A stretch of 64,000 bases of DNA from NCBI RefSeq assembly GCF_002741985.1, contig NZ_APHW01000111.1, forward strand, positions 124,001-188,000, in the 5' to 3' direction. This stretch comes from Vibrio rotiferianus CAIM 577 = LMG 21460 (GTDB lineage: Bacteria; Pseudomonadota; Gammaproteobacteria; Enterobacterales; Vibrionaceae). The notes under the pieces are model-generated. The model saw only the letters and a list, made by a program, of their open reading frames with translations, did not search any database and was not told where the DNA came from. Numbering within the stretch: position 1 is the first letter of the stretch; each line of letters opens with the position of its first letter. The translations under genes and the position numbers were made by a program. This document shows positions 1 through 8,864 of this stretch, in pieces.

Positions 1-48
1 GACAAGCGCCCCTAATACCCGAAGGGCTCCTATGTAGAATTCTTCCAT
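1..48 (-). CDS. N-terminal fragment of an unidentified protein, cut by the window edge
   Basis: An ATG on the minus strand at 48 follows an AGGA Shine-Dalgarno 8 bases upstream and opens a frame that runs off the left edge. Only 16 codons are visible, starting MEEFYIGALRVLG, a hydrophobic stretch that could begin a small membrane protein. I do not recognise the family. The call rests on the ribosome binding site and the open frame alone. Confidence 0.5.
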   Translation of the reverse strand, partial: MEEFYIGALRVLGALV

Positions 49-171
49 TTTCTTTTCCTATTCCTTCTTCTTTGCAAATCACTGACGTTAAAGAATTTTT
101 CTAACAAAAGCTGTTCAATGGTTTGCTTTGTTCTGACGCAGGTCTAGGAAACAAGTCTATTATTATCACGG

Positions 172-193
172 TATACCCAAGTGACCTTAGCAT
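172..193. repeat. Remnant end of a TATACCCAAGT-type palindromic element
   Basis: TATACCCAAGTGAC matches the left end of the 267-bp element at 16993-17259. Only about 20 bases can be matched; no opposite end is seen nearby. It lies in the promoter region of the NlpE-like gene. Confidence 0.45.
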
Positions 194-247
194 ACATGCG
201 ACGAGATCATTTTGGTATATCAACTCGTTGATTTAAAGAGGAATCAA

Positions 248-760
248 ATGAACAAGACATTACTAGCAATAACAATGGCTGCTGTATTTACTTTGGCGGG
301 CTGTCAGGATGAGAAACCAAAGGAGAGCACCGCGACTGATGTACCTCAAGCAACAGAAGTTGAAACAACCATTGATGCGACACCGATTGAAGAAGAGCAA
401 GTGATCACAACAGAAACATTTGTTGACTCAGCACACAACGCGCAAAATGCATTAGATTGGAATGGCACGTACACAGGTAAATTGCCATGTGCCGATTGTG
501 CGAGTATTGACACAACTCTAACCTTAAACCCAGATGGCAGCTATACATTGGTTCAAGTATATAAAGGCAAAGAGGATGGTGAATTTAAATCTGAAGGTCA
601 GTTCACTTGGAACGAGTCAGGTAACACTATCACACTGGTTGACGAAGCCGCACCAAACCAATACTTCGTTGGTGAAAACATGTTAATGAAGCTGGATATG
701 AACGGCGAAAAAGCGACAGGCGAGCTAGCGTCATTCTACAACCTAAGCAAGATGCCTTAA
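248..760 (+). CDS. NlpE-like outer-membrane lipoprotein
   Basis: A 170-residue lipoprotein. The signal peptide ends in a lipobox with the sequence LAGC, and Cys18 should be lipidated. A low-complexity acidic linker follows (residues ~20-75), then one NlpE N-terminal domain (~80-170) carrying the family's LPCADC motif, where the CxxC pair sits in a TG-LPCADC-xSIxT context. E. coli NlpE is longer, with a second C-terminal domain; this protein stops after the first. NlpE signals surface and copper stress to the Cpx system; whether this short form does so is inference. The start at 248 is chosen over an upstream frame start because AAGAGG lies 6 bases before it and the signal peptide begins there. 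A terminator follows directly. Confidence 0.82.
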   Translation: MNKTLLAITMAAVFTLAGCQDEKPKESTATDVPQATEVETTIDATPIEEEQVITTETFVDSAHNAQNALDWNGTYTGKLPCADCASIDTTLTLNPDGSYTLVQVYKGKEDGEFKSEGQFTWNESGNTITLVDEAAPNQYFVGENMLMKLDMNGEKATGELASFYNLSKMP

Positions 761-798
761 TGCTGAGTAGCGATTTCATCTAATCCTGATAAGGACCC

Positions 799-828
799 AA
801 TCCGAGCCTCCCCCGCTCGGATTTTTTA
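799..828 (+). terminator. Rho-independent terminator of the NlpE-like gene
   Basis: A 9-bp perfect stem (AATCCGAGC with GCTCGGATT, 6-base loop) is followed by a run of six T residues, 39 bases after the stop codon. Confidence 0.88.
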
Positions 829-952
829 TTCTCGTTCATTAGAACGACAATCAAGAATCTTCATTTATTGAGAAAAATAACAATGGCACCAATTGACGCA
901 AACGATTGCCATTGGTAGATTGCGCCATCTTTTTCATTTGTAAGTATGTCGT

Positions 953-1765
953 ATGCAAATATTTAAACGTTTCGCTGCACTTATTCCTGCAGTACTTTCC
1001 TTCTCTGTTTTCGCTCAAACTCAACCAATCCTTGTTCAAGGTGCGATGGATATTGAAACCAGCACACTAGTTGAAGCTTTAAATGATGCGAAAGAAACCA
1101 CCGTTGGCTCTTGGACGTTTTGGCAGGGTGACATCGACGGTTACCCAGTGGTGGTATCTCGCACTGAAGTAGGATTGGCGAACGCTGCTGCTTCTACAAC
1201 GCTAGCGATTGAGCATTTCAACCCGAAATACGTCATCAACCAGGGCACATCTGGCGGCCACGATCCTAAGCTATACCGTGGTGACATTGTTATTGGTGAA
1301 GTAAGTTTTAACATGGGCTCTTACAAGTCTGAATTTGCTGAAAAAGGCAAAGGCATCGATCCAACCAAGTGGCAGAACTTCGACGTAACCATGCGTCTAC
1401 GTGAAAACGGTGAGTTTGTTGAACATAAACAGTTCAAAGCGGATCCAGCATTGGTTGAAACTGCTCTTTCTTTGTCTGAAGGATACAAAAAAGGCCAAGT
1501 TGTGAAAGGCTTGATTGGTTCAGCGGACGAATGGAACCGCGAAGTAGACCGTATCAACTGGTTCCATGAAACCTATGGTACGTCTGTTGAAGAGATGGAA
1601 ACGTCATCAGCAGCATTGGTTGCTCAAGCTTACCAAGTACCGTTTGTCGGCATTCGTATTTTGTCGAACACAGACCAACACAAACAAGACTTCGATCCGC
1701 AAACTGCGGTGGATTGTCAGCTGTACACAATTGACGTGATCAAGGCGTTGATCAAAAAGCAGTAA
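953..1765 (+). CDS. Exported MTA/SAH-nucleosidase-family protein (Pfs-like), Asn in place of a catalytic Asp
   Basis: A 270-residue member of the nucleoside phosphorylase/nucleosidase superfamily resembling MtnN (Pfs), which hydrolyses 5'-methylthioadenosine and S-adenosylhomocysteine. Unlike MtnN it starts with a signal peptide (cleavage near Ala21), so it should act in the periplasm. Visible motifs are GAMDIE (Glu35, matching MtnN Glu12), NQGTSGG for ribose/phosphate-site binding, and EMETSSAA (Glu216, matching Glu174). The catalytic Asp of MtnN (ISD-V-A-D) is replaced by Asn239 in LSNTD, a change typical of relatives acting on 6-oxopurines. The substrate is therefore uncertain. The ribosome binding site is weak; the start is set by the signal peptide. 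Monocistronic, ending at a strong terminator. Confidence 0.8.
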   Translation: MQIFKRFAALIPAVLSFSVFAQTQPILVQGAMDIETSTLVEALNDAKETTVGSWTFWQGDIDGYPVVVSRTEVGLANAAASTTLAIEHFNPKYVINQGTSGGHDPKLYRGDIVIGEVSFNMGSYKSEFAEKGKGIDPTKWQNFDVTMRLRENGEFVEHKQFKADPALVETALSLSEGYKKGQVVKGLIGSADEWNREVDRINWFHETYGTSVEEMETSSAALVAQAYQVPFVGIRILSNTDQHKQDFDPQTAVDCQLYTIDVIKALIKKQ

Positions 1766-1782
1766 CGCCGTAATAGAACAGC

Positions 1783-1813
1783 AAAGGGAGGCTTAGCATA
1801 GCCTCCCTTTTAC
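1783..1813. terminator. Terminator between convergent genes
   Basis: A 10-bp perfect stem AAAGGGAGGC/GCCTCCCTTT with an 8-base loop. The flanking A and T runs let it serve both the nucleosidase gene and the convergent stress-protein gene. Confidence 0.9.
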
Positions 1814-1833
1814 TTTGAATGTTGAATTAGGGC

Positions 1834-2220
1834 TCATTCCAAATACACAACCAACAAATCGGCCTCAATGGCATTGGCGAGCTTCGGGATTGAGGAGAAT
1901 AAGCGGCTCATAAACTTATGATGATGGCCACAGACCACTAAATCGATGTTGTGCTCCTTCGCTACACCAGCAAGCTTGATATGCAGATCACCAACCACCA
2001 CCATGGTCTCGGTAATCGGATAATCACTTTGTTCAGCTAAGGCTTTAAGCTCTTGCATGAGTTTTTGTTCGTCCTTCGATTCCAGCGCCACTCTATCGTG
2101 ATCAACGAAAACAAAGGACACCTTGCTATTTGCATCTTTTGCCATCGAAATGGCTTTGTCGATGACTGCTCGACTCGAATCTGATAAATCTACTGCAACT
2201 AAAATGTGCGCGTAGCTCAT
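1834..2220 (-). CDS. UspA-type universal stress protein
   Basis: A 128-residue single-domain Usp protein with the start MSYAHILVAVDLS and the C-terminal block CGHHHKFMSRLFSS, which closely matches E. coli UspA (CGHHQDFWSKLMSS). Like UspA it lacks the G-x2-G-x9-G-S/T ATP-binding motif of the UspFG class, so it is probably non-nucleotide-binding. It is slightly shorter than UspA (144 aa). The family gives resistance to starvation and oxidative stress in the cytoplasm by poorly understood means. GGAGAG lies 5 bases before the ATG. It is convergent with the nucleosidase gene and stands alone. Confidence 0.9.
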   Translation of the reverse strand: MSYAHILVAVDLSDSSRAVIDKAISMAKDANSKVSFVFVDHDRVALESKDEQKLMQELKALAEQSDYPITETMVVVGDLHIKLAGVAKEHNIDLVVCGHHHKFMSRLFSSIPKLANAIEADLLVVYLE

Positions 2221-2296
2221 GATACTCTCCCAACTGACCTGCCTAAATTAAGTCTAGCACCGCAGGGAGAGTCTTACTGAAATCACCCCAATTACC

Positions 2297-3181
2297 CTAC
2301 AGACATTGTTGTTTAAGCCAGTTGGTCAACTTTATGATTTCTGGTTGGCGTGCTCGATTCTTCTTATGCACAAAGTAAAAACTGTCCCCGGTTTCCAATC
2401 CGTGGGAGGGGATATAAACCAGATCCTGAGCCTTGTCGCGTTCATTCAACATAAAGTCATTGGCGAATGTGATGCCTTGGTCGTAGCGCGCTGCTTCGAT
2501 CGCCAGAAGCATATGGCTGAAGTGTTGCATATCGATGTCTTTCGGCAACTCAAACCCTCCGGCTTTACACCATTCCGCCCAATCTTTACCCCGCTCACGA
2601 TAAATAGAATCAGTGGAAAGAATTGGATAATGCCAAAGTGCATCGGGCATAGGCTGGTCCTGAATTTCCTTCCAGATGTTGAGGCTGCACACCGGATACA
2701 ACGTCTCATCATACAGGCGAACCGCCATGTAGTTGCGCTTTGGCTTTTGTACCGTGATAAAGCAATCACCCACACTGTCAGTTTGCTCTGGATCTCCAGC
2801 AACCATGTTAAGCGTTAGATCGATTTCGGGGTGTTGACGCTTAAAGTCTGCCAATCTAGGTATCAACCATTTCACGGCTAGCGAACTGTAAATCGCCAAA
2901 CGTAGACTGCCCTTTTCTCCTTCACGTACCTTCTGACTGGCCATAGCAATGGCACTAATAGCAGGGCTGATATCTTCGAGGTAACGAAAGCCGGTATCTG
3001 AGAGTGACAACTTACGCCCCTGACGAATAAACAAGGCTTCACCAAGATAGTCTTCTAATACTCGAATCTGATGGCTCACTGCACTTTGGGTTACATTGAG
3101 CTCTTCCGCAGCAAGGGAAAAGCTCAAATTACGCGCAACGGATTCAAAACAGTGGACCGCTCTAAGAGGTGGTAACTTCAT
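2297..3181 (-). CDS. LysR-family regulator (GcvA-like)
   Basis: A 294-residue LysR-type regulator. The winged helix-turn-helix covers residues ~5-62 (FSLAAEELNVTQSAVSHQIRVLE) and the effector-binding domain ~90-290. The MKLPPLRAVHCFESVARNLSF opening and the RxGRKLSLSDTG block are typical of the GcvA subgroup. It is divergent from the DMT exporter at 3276, with 94 bp between the start codons, so that exporter is the likely target. The inducer cannot be read from sequence. Confidence 0.9.
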   Translation of the reverse strand: MKLPPLRAVHCFESVARNLSFSLAAEELNVTQSAVSHQIRVLEDYLGEALFIRQGRKLSLSDTGFRYLEDISPAISAIAMASQKVREGEKGSLRLAIYSSLAVKWLIPRLADFKRQHPEIDLTLNMVAGDPEQTDSVGDCFITVQKPKRNYMAVRLYDETLYPVCSLNIWKEIQDQPMPDALWHYPILSTDSIYRERGKDWAEWCKAGGFELPKDIDMQHFSHMLLAIEAARYDQGITFANDFMLNERDKAQDLVYIPSHGLETGDSFYFVHKKNRARQPEIIKLTNWLKQQCL

Positions 3182-3275
3182 TATCTAAAAAACTCATACT
3201 TAAACTAATAAATATCATTTCACTTCATCCTATGACATCACCTACTCTTTGGCAAAGAATGAGGAGAGGAATAAC

Positions 3276-4184
3276 GTGAAAGTCACATCTGTCGGTGCAG
3301 CGATGCTGCTATTAATTGTTGGTAACCTAGTTGCGGTGCTCTCAGACGCTTTGATCAAAAGTGTCGGTAATGAGGTGCCAGTTTTTCAGTTTGTGTTCTA
3401 CCGACAACTTTCAGCTGTGATGATGTTGTTACCCGTATACCTGTTCACAAAACAAGCGCCATTAATGGAAGGTTTTAAGTGGCATGCAGTTCGTGCGCAT
3501 GTCTGGCTAACAGGCGCAATTTTCATGGTGTTTGCCATCTCGTCGATGCCACTCGCCACCGCGAACGCAATCTTCTATGCCGCGCCTTTAATCATGCTGC
3601 CACTGGCGGCGATCTTCTTCGGAGAAAAACTCTCCACTCAATCAATCGCAGCAGCGGTAATGGGCTTTGCTGGTGTGCTGGTGATTATACGCCCAGACCA
3701 AATTGATTGGGCCGCGTTGTCTGCATTAGTCGTGGCGCTAACGCTCGCGATCAACAACCTGTTGATCCGTAAGCTGCCAAAGAATCAATCCGTACCACAC
3801 ACGCTTTTGATGACCAACTTAGCAGGTATGCCGGTATCACTGTTGTTAGTATTTATTGAAGGTGAGGCATGGGATTGGAGCTCATTCCCTGTAGCGGCCG
3901 GTTCAAGCTTGTTCATCATGATTTACGCAGCTACCTGTGTATTAGCTTATCGTTCTATCGACAGCAATAAGATTGCCAGCGCAGAATACAGCGGCTTGAT
4001 TGGTGCAGTAATCGTTGGTTTGATTTGGTTTGGTGAAGTGCCGGATATCTTTATGGCAATTGGTACCGTGATGATTGTCGTGCCTCTGATTTGGCTATCT
4101 AAACGCGAGCGCAGAAAGCAAAAACAAGCGCAAGCCGCAAAACTTGCAGAAGAGCAACAGCACCATCAAGCGCCAGCTGCGTAA
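3276..4184 (+). CDS. EamA/DMT-superfamily exporter
   Basis: A 302-residue membrane protein with two EamA repeats and about ten hydrophobic segments, followed by a basic, Gln/Ala-rich cytoplasmic tail (KRERRKQKQAQ). DMT exporters of this type usually expel amino acids or metabolites. The start is GTG at 3276 because AGGAGAGGA lies 5 bases upstream; a TTG further upstream in frame has no such site. Divergent from the GcvA-like regulator and closed by a terminator. The substrate is unknown. Confidence 0.88.
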   Translation: MKVTSVGAAMLLLIVGNLVAVLSDALIKSVGNEVPVFQFVFYRQLSAVMMLLPVYLFTKQAPLMEGFKWHAVRAHVWLTGAIFMVFAISSMPLATANAIFYAAPLIMLPLAAIFFGEKLSTQSIAAAVMGFAGVLVIIRPDQIDWAALSALVVALTLAINNLLIRKLPKNQSVPHTLLMTNLAGMPVSLLLVFIEGEAWDWSSFPVAAGSSLFIMIYAATCVLAYRSIDSNKIASAEYSGLIGAVIVGLIWFGEVPDIFMAIGTVMIVVPLIWLSKRERRKQKQAQAAKLAEEQQHHQAPAA

Positions 4185-4195
4185 GTCATCTAAAG

Positions 4196-4224
4196 AAGCC
4201 GAGCACTCATCGCTCGGCTTTTGT
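4196..4224 (+). terminator. Terminator of the DMT exporter
   Basis: A 9-bp stem AAGCCGAGC/GCTCGGCTT with a 7-base loop followed by TTTG-TATTTT; about 10 bases after the stop. Confidence 0.87.
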
Positions 4225-4248
4225 ATTTTAAAGTCAAAAATTCAAGCT

Positions 4249-5028
4249 CTAAGCTTTTCTAATGTACGCTACCGCATGAGATAGAAACAGACGAGAAAAG
4301 CGATCATTGAAGCGAATCCGATACTCGTGATTAGCTTCTGAAACTCGCTGCCAATTCTGGTCAAAGTAATCATTGATATCATCTACAGCTTCGTCCATGT
4401 TCTGGATGTGTTTTTTGTTCCACTGGTAGGTACAAGAAGCAACCAGTATTCCGCCAACATTCGTTGCACTTTTTAGCGCATTCACCATTTCTAGTGGAGA
4501 GTCGCACTGATCGAGTACGTTTAAACAAACCACTAAGTCATGTTTAGTATTGATCGTCCCGCTACTAAACGGCTGATCCACAAACTCAACATCTAAACGC
4601 TGACAATCTCCTACCAAATGTTGATTCTCGAACTCGAACGACTTCATCTCATCTAAGCTATAGATGTAATTGAAAGCCGCCAGTGGAGGGGTAAATAATA
4701 TTTGCTTTAACCCTGACAGCAACAAATTGGAAGGCTCAACCAACGTCGCTTTTTGGATAGAGTTCAGTCTAGCGGTGGTCTCATAAAAGTTTCGGCCTAA
4801 TGCTGCGCCAACCTCAAGCAGGCTTTTCGGCATTATTCCCGCTTTTCTCACAGCATGTTCAATAAAGCTAGCAACTTCAATACAGTGCGAAGACTGAATA
4901 AATGAAAAAGGCACTTTCTTTGATTGACTAGTCAGCTCTCCAATCAGTCCTTTTTCTAAAAGATGATCAAGCCACTGAACCTCATAGTAACTCGCTAGCC
5001 CTCGTTGATTGAGATAGAAATCTTCCAT
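4249..5028 (-). CDS. Class I SAM-dependent methyltransferase
   Basis: A 259-residue protein with motif I LLEVGAALGRNFYE (residues ~70-83), a motif-II-like acidic residue in ATLVEPS, and DLVVCLNVLDQC as motif IV, all in the order expected of a Rossmann-fold methyltransferase. The N-terminal YLNQRGLASYYEVQWLD resembles no family I can name with confidence. The acceptor could be a small molecule or protein. The start at 5028 has GGAG 5 bases upstream; a start five codons earlier would place that Shine-Dalgarno inside the gene. It is convergent with the DMT exporter and shares its terminator region. Confidence 0.75.
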   Translation of the reverse strand: MEDFYLNQRGLASYYEVQWLDHLLEKGLIGELTSQSKKVPFSFIQSSHCIEVASFIEHAVRKAGIMPKSLLEVGAALGRNFYETTARLNSIQKATLVEPSNLLLSGLKQILFTPPLAAFNYIYSLDEMKSFEFENQHLVGDCQRLDVEFVDQPFSSGTINTKHDLVVCLNVLDQCDSPLEMVNALKSATNVGGILVASCTYQWNKKHIQNMDEAVDDINDYFDQNWQRVSEANHEYRIRFNDRFSRLFLSHAVAYIRKA

Positions 5029-5158
5029 ACATTCTCCTTCCAAAGGCGGGCAATTTTATCTAGCCAAACTAACTCTGTCCGATTAGAGTGCACAGTTTTT
5101 GGAGGCAAAAGAATGCAACGAGAGACGAACATCGTCCCTCGCTAACAACCTCTCGCTA

Positions 5159-6841
5159 CTACCTGATCGCATTGATGGTAGCCGCACTCTGTTCCATGGT
5201 TTTAAACTCATCGCTCTGCTTAATCTGATTCAAGGTGTCTGTTAGATCGAACGTCCCAACCACCTGCTTCGCTGCCTCAAAGGGAGTCACGCCTTTTTCT
5301 AATTGAAGAATGTCGTAGCCTGCCGCTTTTAACGCATAAATTGCTGCTCCACCACTTGGGTAAAAATAGCCCCACCCAAATTGAGATTCCACACTCTCTC
5401 GATTCTGGTAATTTGTGGTAAATGCATAGGGCTCTACAAATTTTAAGTCGGAAAAGTTTGGCAACGCATTTCTCAAAGCCATCACTTCAACATACCAAGC
5501 GCTACCTTCAAACAGCTCTTGCCCTAACCCCATATTCTTCGCATATTGCTTGCTGCTGTTATCAATATTGATCTGCTCTTGAGTTAGGGCAATGTATTGT
5601 TTGAGCATGGATTTGGCTTCATCTTGCGTCATAACTTTAGGCAAAGACTTGAACAAATTGAGTACCGCAAGCTTATATGTAATCTGCTCTACATTCACTG
5701 GATAGCCAGTAAGCTCATTGAAGTGGTTGGCAGGATATTTAAAGTGTTCATCCTGATAATCATGGAACATTTCATGCACGGCTAATGCAATAGTATTACG
5801 TTGATGCTCGCCTTTTATAAAGGTCTCTGATGGCTTATACACTTGTAGATAGTACTTCGCTCCATTAAACGTATATTGCCTTTCGTATGCTCCGTTACCT
5901 CTATTTATCGCATCATGGAAGATGTGCATATTGGGTTCATACTTGTAGATATTCAACGCGCCGCTTTCGTTCATCCCCAACTTTTGCGCGCCATCAGGAG
6001 CTCTATTTGGATTAACCAGAAAAGCAGTAACTGGCGTGCTGCTTTTCTCGTCCAAACGCAACATATAAGTCGGAGCTTTACTCAGGTAGTTACCATAACC
6101 TCCCCAAATTGATTGAACCTTGAGAGCATTCAAAGACGAATTGAATTGTACAAAAAGCTGACTATCAACTTCACTTGCTAAAGCCGTTTCACCAGAAGAA
6201 ACCACCTTTCCAAGCCCATAAGCCGTAATTTCTTGCTCAGTCATATTATGCATACCTTCAGCAGGTGCGGCATGAATGGTGAAGTAATAGAAACCTTCTG
6301 GATCAGGTAAACCCATCTTCTTGTAGTAATCAATGTATGGTTGATGGTATTTGTGGCCAACAGGGAAATCCGTTGCAACTTGGTCTTCGGTTGCCCATGA
6401 ATGAACACCTATCGTTGCGCCCCTTTCAATAGTTCGGTTTGCTCCCGCCAAGAATAAGTCCGTACCTCCCGAGGCAATTGACCCATTCGCGGCAATGTAA
6501 GAATCTAGCTGTTTAGCGCGCACTTGATACGCCAGTTCAAGGTTTGACTCATCATCAACAGAGCCATCAATGCTCACAAACTTGAGCAGCTTGATATTGC
6601 GATGCTTTGCCATCATTTGTTCAAATGCCTTTGGTGACCCCTGACAAATAACCCCTTTCAGTTCCGCGACATCCCCCTTTACTACGAATGATAAACCGGG
6701 CTCTTGTGACGAAAGCTGATCTCCGCATTGAGAAGTGAACACGCTCGAGTTATTCGTTACCGTCGAGTCGTTGCTCTTTCCTTCGGAGCCACAGCCTGTT
6801 AACGCGATTAGAATACTCATGGTTAATATTTGTTTCTTCAT
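5159..6841 (-). CDS. Lipoprotein combining a ClpP/SppA-like domain with an HExxH metallopeptidase-like domain
   Basis: A 560-residue lipoprotein (lipobox LTGC, Cys17). Residues ~50-215 resemble the ClpP/crotonase-fold periplasmic proteins (COG3904 type): a beta strand ending KFVSIDGS, then GSIASGGTDLFLAG with a Ser124 nucleophile candidate, and GATIGVH with His147. Residues ~330-560 contain VHEMFHDYQ (His356-Glu357...His360, an HExxH zinc motif) and a downstream EGSAWYVE that could give the glutamate ligand. The pairing of a serine-type and a zinc-type hydrolase centre in one envelope protein is unusual; I do not know a named family with this architecture. It stands alone, with its promoter in the divergent region at 6842-7169. 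Confidence 0.7.
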   Translation of the reverse strand: MKKQILTMSILIALTGCGSEGKSNDSTVTNNSSVFTSQCGDQLSSQEPGLSFVVKGDVAELKGVICQGSPKAFEQMMAKHRNIKLLKFVSIDGSVDDESNLELAYQVRAKQLDSYIAANGSIASGGTDLFLAGANRTIERGATIGVHSWATEDQVATDFPVGHKYHQPYIDYYKKMGLPDPEGFYYFTIHAAPAEGMHNMTEQEITAYGLGKVVSSGETALASEVDSQLFVQFNSSLNALKVQSIWGGYGNYLSKAPTYMLRLDEKSSTPVTAFLVNPNRAPDGAQKLGMNESGALNIYKYEPNMHIFHDAINRGNGAYERQYTFNGAKYYLQVYKPSETFIKGEHQRNTIALAVHEMFHDYQDEHFKYPANHFNELTGYPVNVEQITYKLAVLNLFKSLPKVMTQDEAKSMLKQYIALTQEQINIDNSSKQYAKNMGLGQELFEGSAWYVEVMALRNALPNFSDLKFVEPYAFTTNYQNRESVESQFGWGYFYPSGGAAIYALKAAGYDILQLEKGVTPFEAAKQVVGTFDLTDTLNQIKQSDEFKTMEQSAATINAIR

Positions 6842-7169
6842 TCCTTACCTCAATAAAACGCCGTTCAAAATTACTAGGAATGATAAACAAAAAAATCCCG
6901 TTTTATGTTGGTTCTTACGTGCGCTTACAGAGGCTTAAGAAACCATCATTTTCTTTACTTTTGTAAGCAAGCAGCACAGAACGAAGCTCATAAGTACCAA
7001 GGTTAAGAAGTGCACTGGACATCAACTGCTATAGTTAAAACAGTAAATAATAAAATTAGGGCAGTATTGAATTCGTCATCACCTCTCGAAAGTTCTAAAC
7101 ACTCTGCAATTTCTAGCGAGTCTTCGCTATCGATTCAATTCACCGCTGCCTCTTTTTGAGGATCTGCGC
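6842..7169. other. 328-bp divergent intergenic region
   Basis: Lies between the start of the two-domain lipoprotein (leftward) and the channel-protein gene (rightward). It is AT-rich and must hold both promoters. I saw no long inverted repeat, no recognisable operator and no small gene with a ribosome binding site. Confidence 0.5.
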
Positions 7170-8260
7170 ATGCTAAGTAGTTTTAAATCGAATCTTCAAT
7201 CTTTTGTAATTTCAATATTTTTTCTCCTTTCCTTACTCAGCACTCCCTCAAACGCTTCTACACTTAAAGTGGGCACTTACTCATGCCCTCCCTTCGTTAT
7301 AGCTCTGCCGATAATAACCTAAACGGCCTCAGTATTGAGTTGTGGGAGCAGATCGCCAAAGAAATGGATGTCGAATTTAGTTTTGAAAATCACCCTTTGG
7401 GTGACCTACTCAATGCGATAGAAACAGAAACAATCGATATTGGTGTTTCTTGCATCTCAATCACCCCTGAACGTGAGCTGTTTGCCGACTTTTCTCATTC
7501 TTTCTTTGAAACCCACCTCGCGATAGCTGTAAAAAATCAAGGTTATCTGCATACTTTGCAATCTATCTTTTTGAACCCCGCATTGTGGTTTATCGTTGCT
7601 GCTATAGTGCTGGTAGCTGGGTTAGTCGGGGCGTTTTTCTATGCGATAGAAGAAGGCAAAAATGAAAAGCTCTATTCAATGAAAAGCAAAACTGGTCGCT
7701 GGATTGAAAGTTTTATTCTTGGCCTGCTCTTCATCACTCGGGGGCCTTTCAACTACTTCGAATTTAAGAGCTTAACGGGACGAATCGCTACAGTATTTAT
7801 TGGCGTTTTCAGCATGCTTTTCATCGCCAGTATTACTGCAGTACTAGCCAGTAAACTCACCCTTAGCCAAGGTTCCTCACAAATTAAGGGCATCAATGAT
7901 CTTGCCAATGTTGAAGTCGGTACCAAAACCGCAACCACCTCTTCTTTACTGCTTACCAGCTTTGGTATTCGTCACAAAGACTATCCAGATATGACGACAC
8001 TTTTAACCGCGTTAGATAATGGCGAAGTCGAAGCTATCGTTGCTGACGACGTGGTACTCAAATATATGATTGGTAGTGGCAAATTATCAGGAAAATTTGA
8101 AGATTTGGAGGTGTTGCCATACCAACTAGAAAAGCAGAACTACGGCTTTATCATTACGGAAAACAATCCTTACGAAGAAGAGATCAATCGTGCTCTACTG
8201 CAAATTCGTGAATCACGAAAATGGCGTAAAACGCTGGTTGATTATTTCGCGGATAAGTAG
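7170..8260 (+). pseudogene. Glutamate-receptor-type ligand-gated channel protein, frameshifted near its N-terminus
   Basis: The reading frame from ATG 7170 (TGAGGA 7 bases upstream) encodes a signal peptide and the ligand-domain opening LKVGTYSCPPFVI, then meets a stop at 7320. The rest continues one frame back from about 7301 (SSADNNLNGLSIELWEQIA) to 8260. A single missing base near 7293-7304 explains this. The product would be a prokaryotic GluR0-like protein: SBP_bac_3 lobe 1, a transmembrane segment, pore region, transmembrane segment, then lobe 2 (IKGINDLANVEVGTKTATTS and EAIVADDVVL). The pore loop lacks the potassium-channel TVGYG filter. Either a real inactivation or a sequence error; I list it as broken because that is what the bases say. 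Confidence 0.78.
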
Positions 8261-8287
8261 CCCTAAACGACAAATACTAAAATTAAA

Positions 8288-8327
8288 AAAGCCCTTACGT
8301 TCAGTGAACAAAAGGGCTTTGTTTTGT
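8288..8327. terminator. Bidirectional terminator between convergent genes
   Basis: A 9-bp stem AAAGCCCTT/AAGGGCTTT whose loop contains a second small hairpin (GTTCAGTGAAC). A-rich before and T-rich after, it suits both converging genes. Confidence 0.85.
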
Positions 8328-8345
8328 ATTCAAATTCGTTGGCAA

Positions 8346-8864
8346 TTATTGAGGAAGAACCACTTTTCCATCTTGGATTGGGAATGTCTTACCTGCAGGC
8401 TTGCTCTTCATACGCACAGTAGCTGGAGCGCCTGCCACTTCATAAGTGACATCGTAACCGACTACTTTCTCAGAAGTCGTGTATTCAGTGTGACATTGCT
8501 TCTCAGTCGATGTCACAACGTCCCCCTTCTGAACATTGTCTTGAATCTCTCGGCCAGCCATAGCCCCCGCAATTGTGCCAGCTGCAGTAGCAATCACTTT
8601 ACCTGAACCACCACCAATTTGGTTACCTAGCGCAGCACCTGCTGCTGCACCACCTACAGTACCAAGGATCTTGTTGTTATCCTTTGGTGCTACTTGGTGA
8701 GTAACAACCACGTCCTTACAAACTTGGTGTGGGTTCTTCACTGTTTCAGTTACCGCTTCAACAAGCGTGATGTTCGCTTCTGTTGGTGCTGGTGGCGTCT
8801 TATCTTTACAGCCTGCTAATACAGCAACAACAGCTGTAGCGATTGCGATAGATTTCATATTCAT
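8346..8864 (-). CDS. Glycine-zipper outer-membrane lipoprotein (17-kDa antigen/SlyB-like)
   Basis: A 172-residue lipoprotein with lipobox LAGC (Cys19). Residues ~65-105 form a glycine zipper, GTVGGAAAGAALGNQIGGG followed by TIAGAMAGREI, the signature of the 2TM glycine-zipper family found in SlyB, PcP and the rickettsial 17-kDa antigen. These proteins sit in the outer membrane and respond to envelope stress; no enzymatic role is known. Several cysteines outside the lipobox (VCKDV, EKQCHTEY) suggest a disulfide. GGAAG lies 6 bases before the ATG. Monocistronic. Confidence 0.85.
   Translation of the reverse strand: MNMKSIAIATAVVAVLAGCKDKTPPAPTEANITLVEAVTETVKNPHQVCKDVVVTHQVAPKDNNKILGTVGGAAAGAALGNQIGGGSGKVIATAAGTIAGAMAGREIQDNVQKGDVVTSTEKQCHTEYTTSEKVVGYDVTYEVAGAPATVRMKSKPAGKTFPIQDGKVVLPQ

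Noticed and set aside
2306..2818. A 170-codon frame antisense to the LysR gene at 2297
   Set aside because: It has an unlikely composition and no initiation signal; the LysR frame is clearly the coding one.
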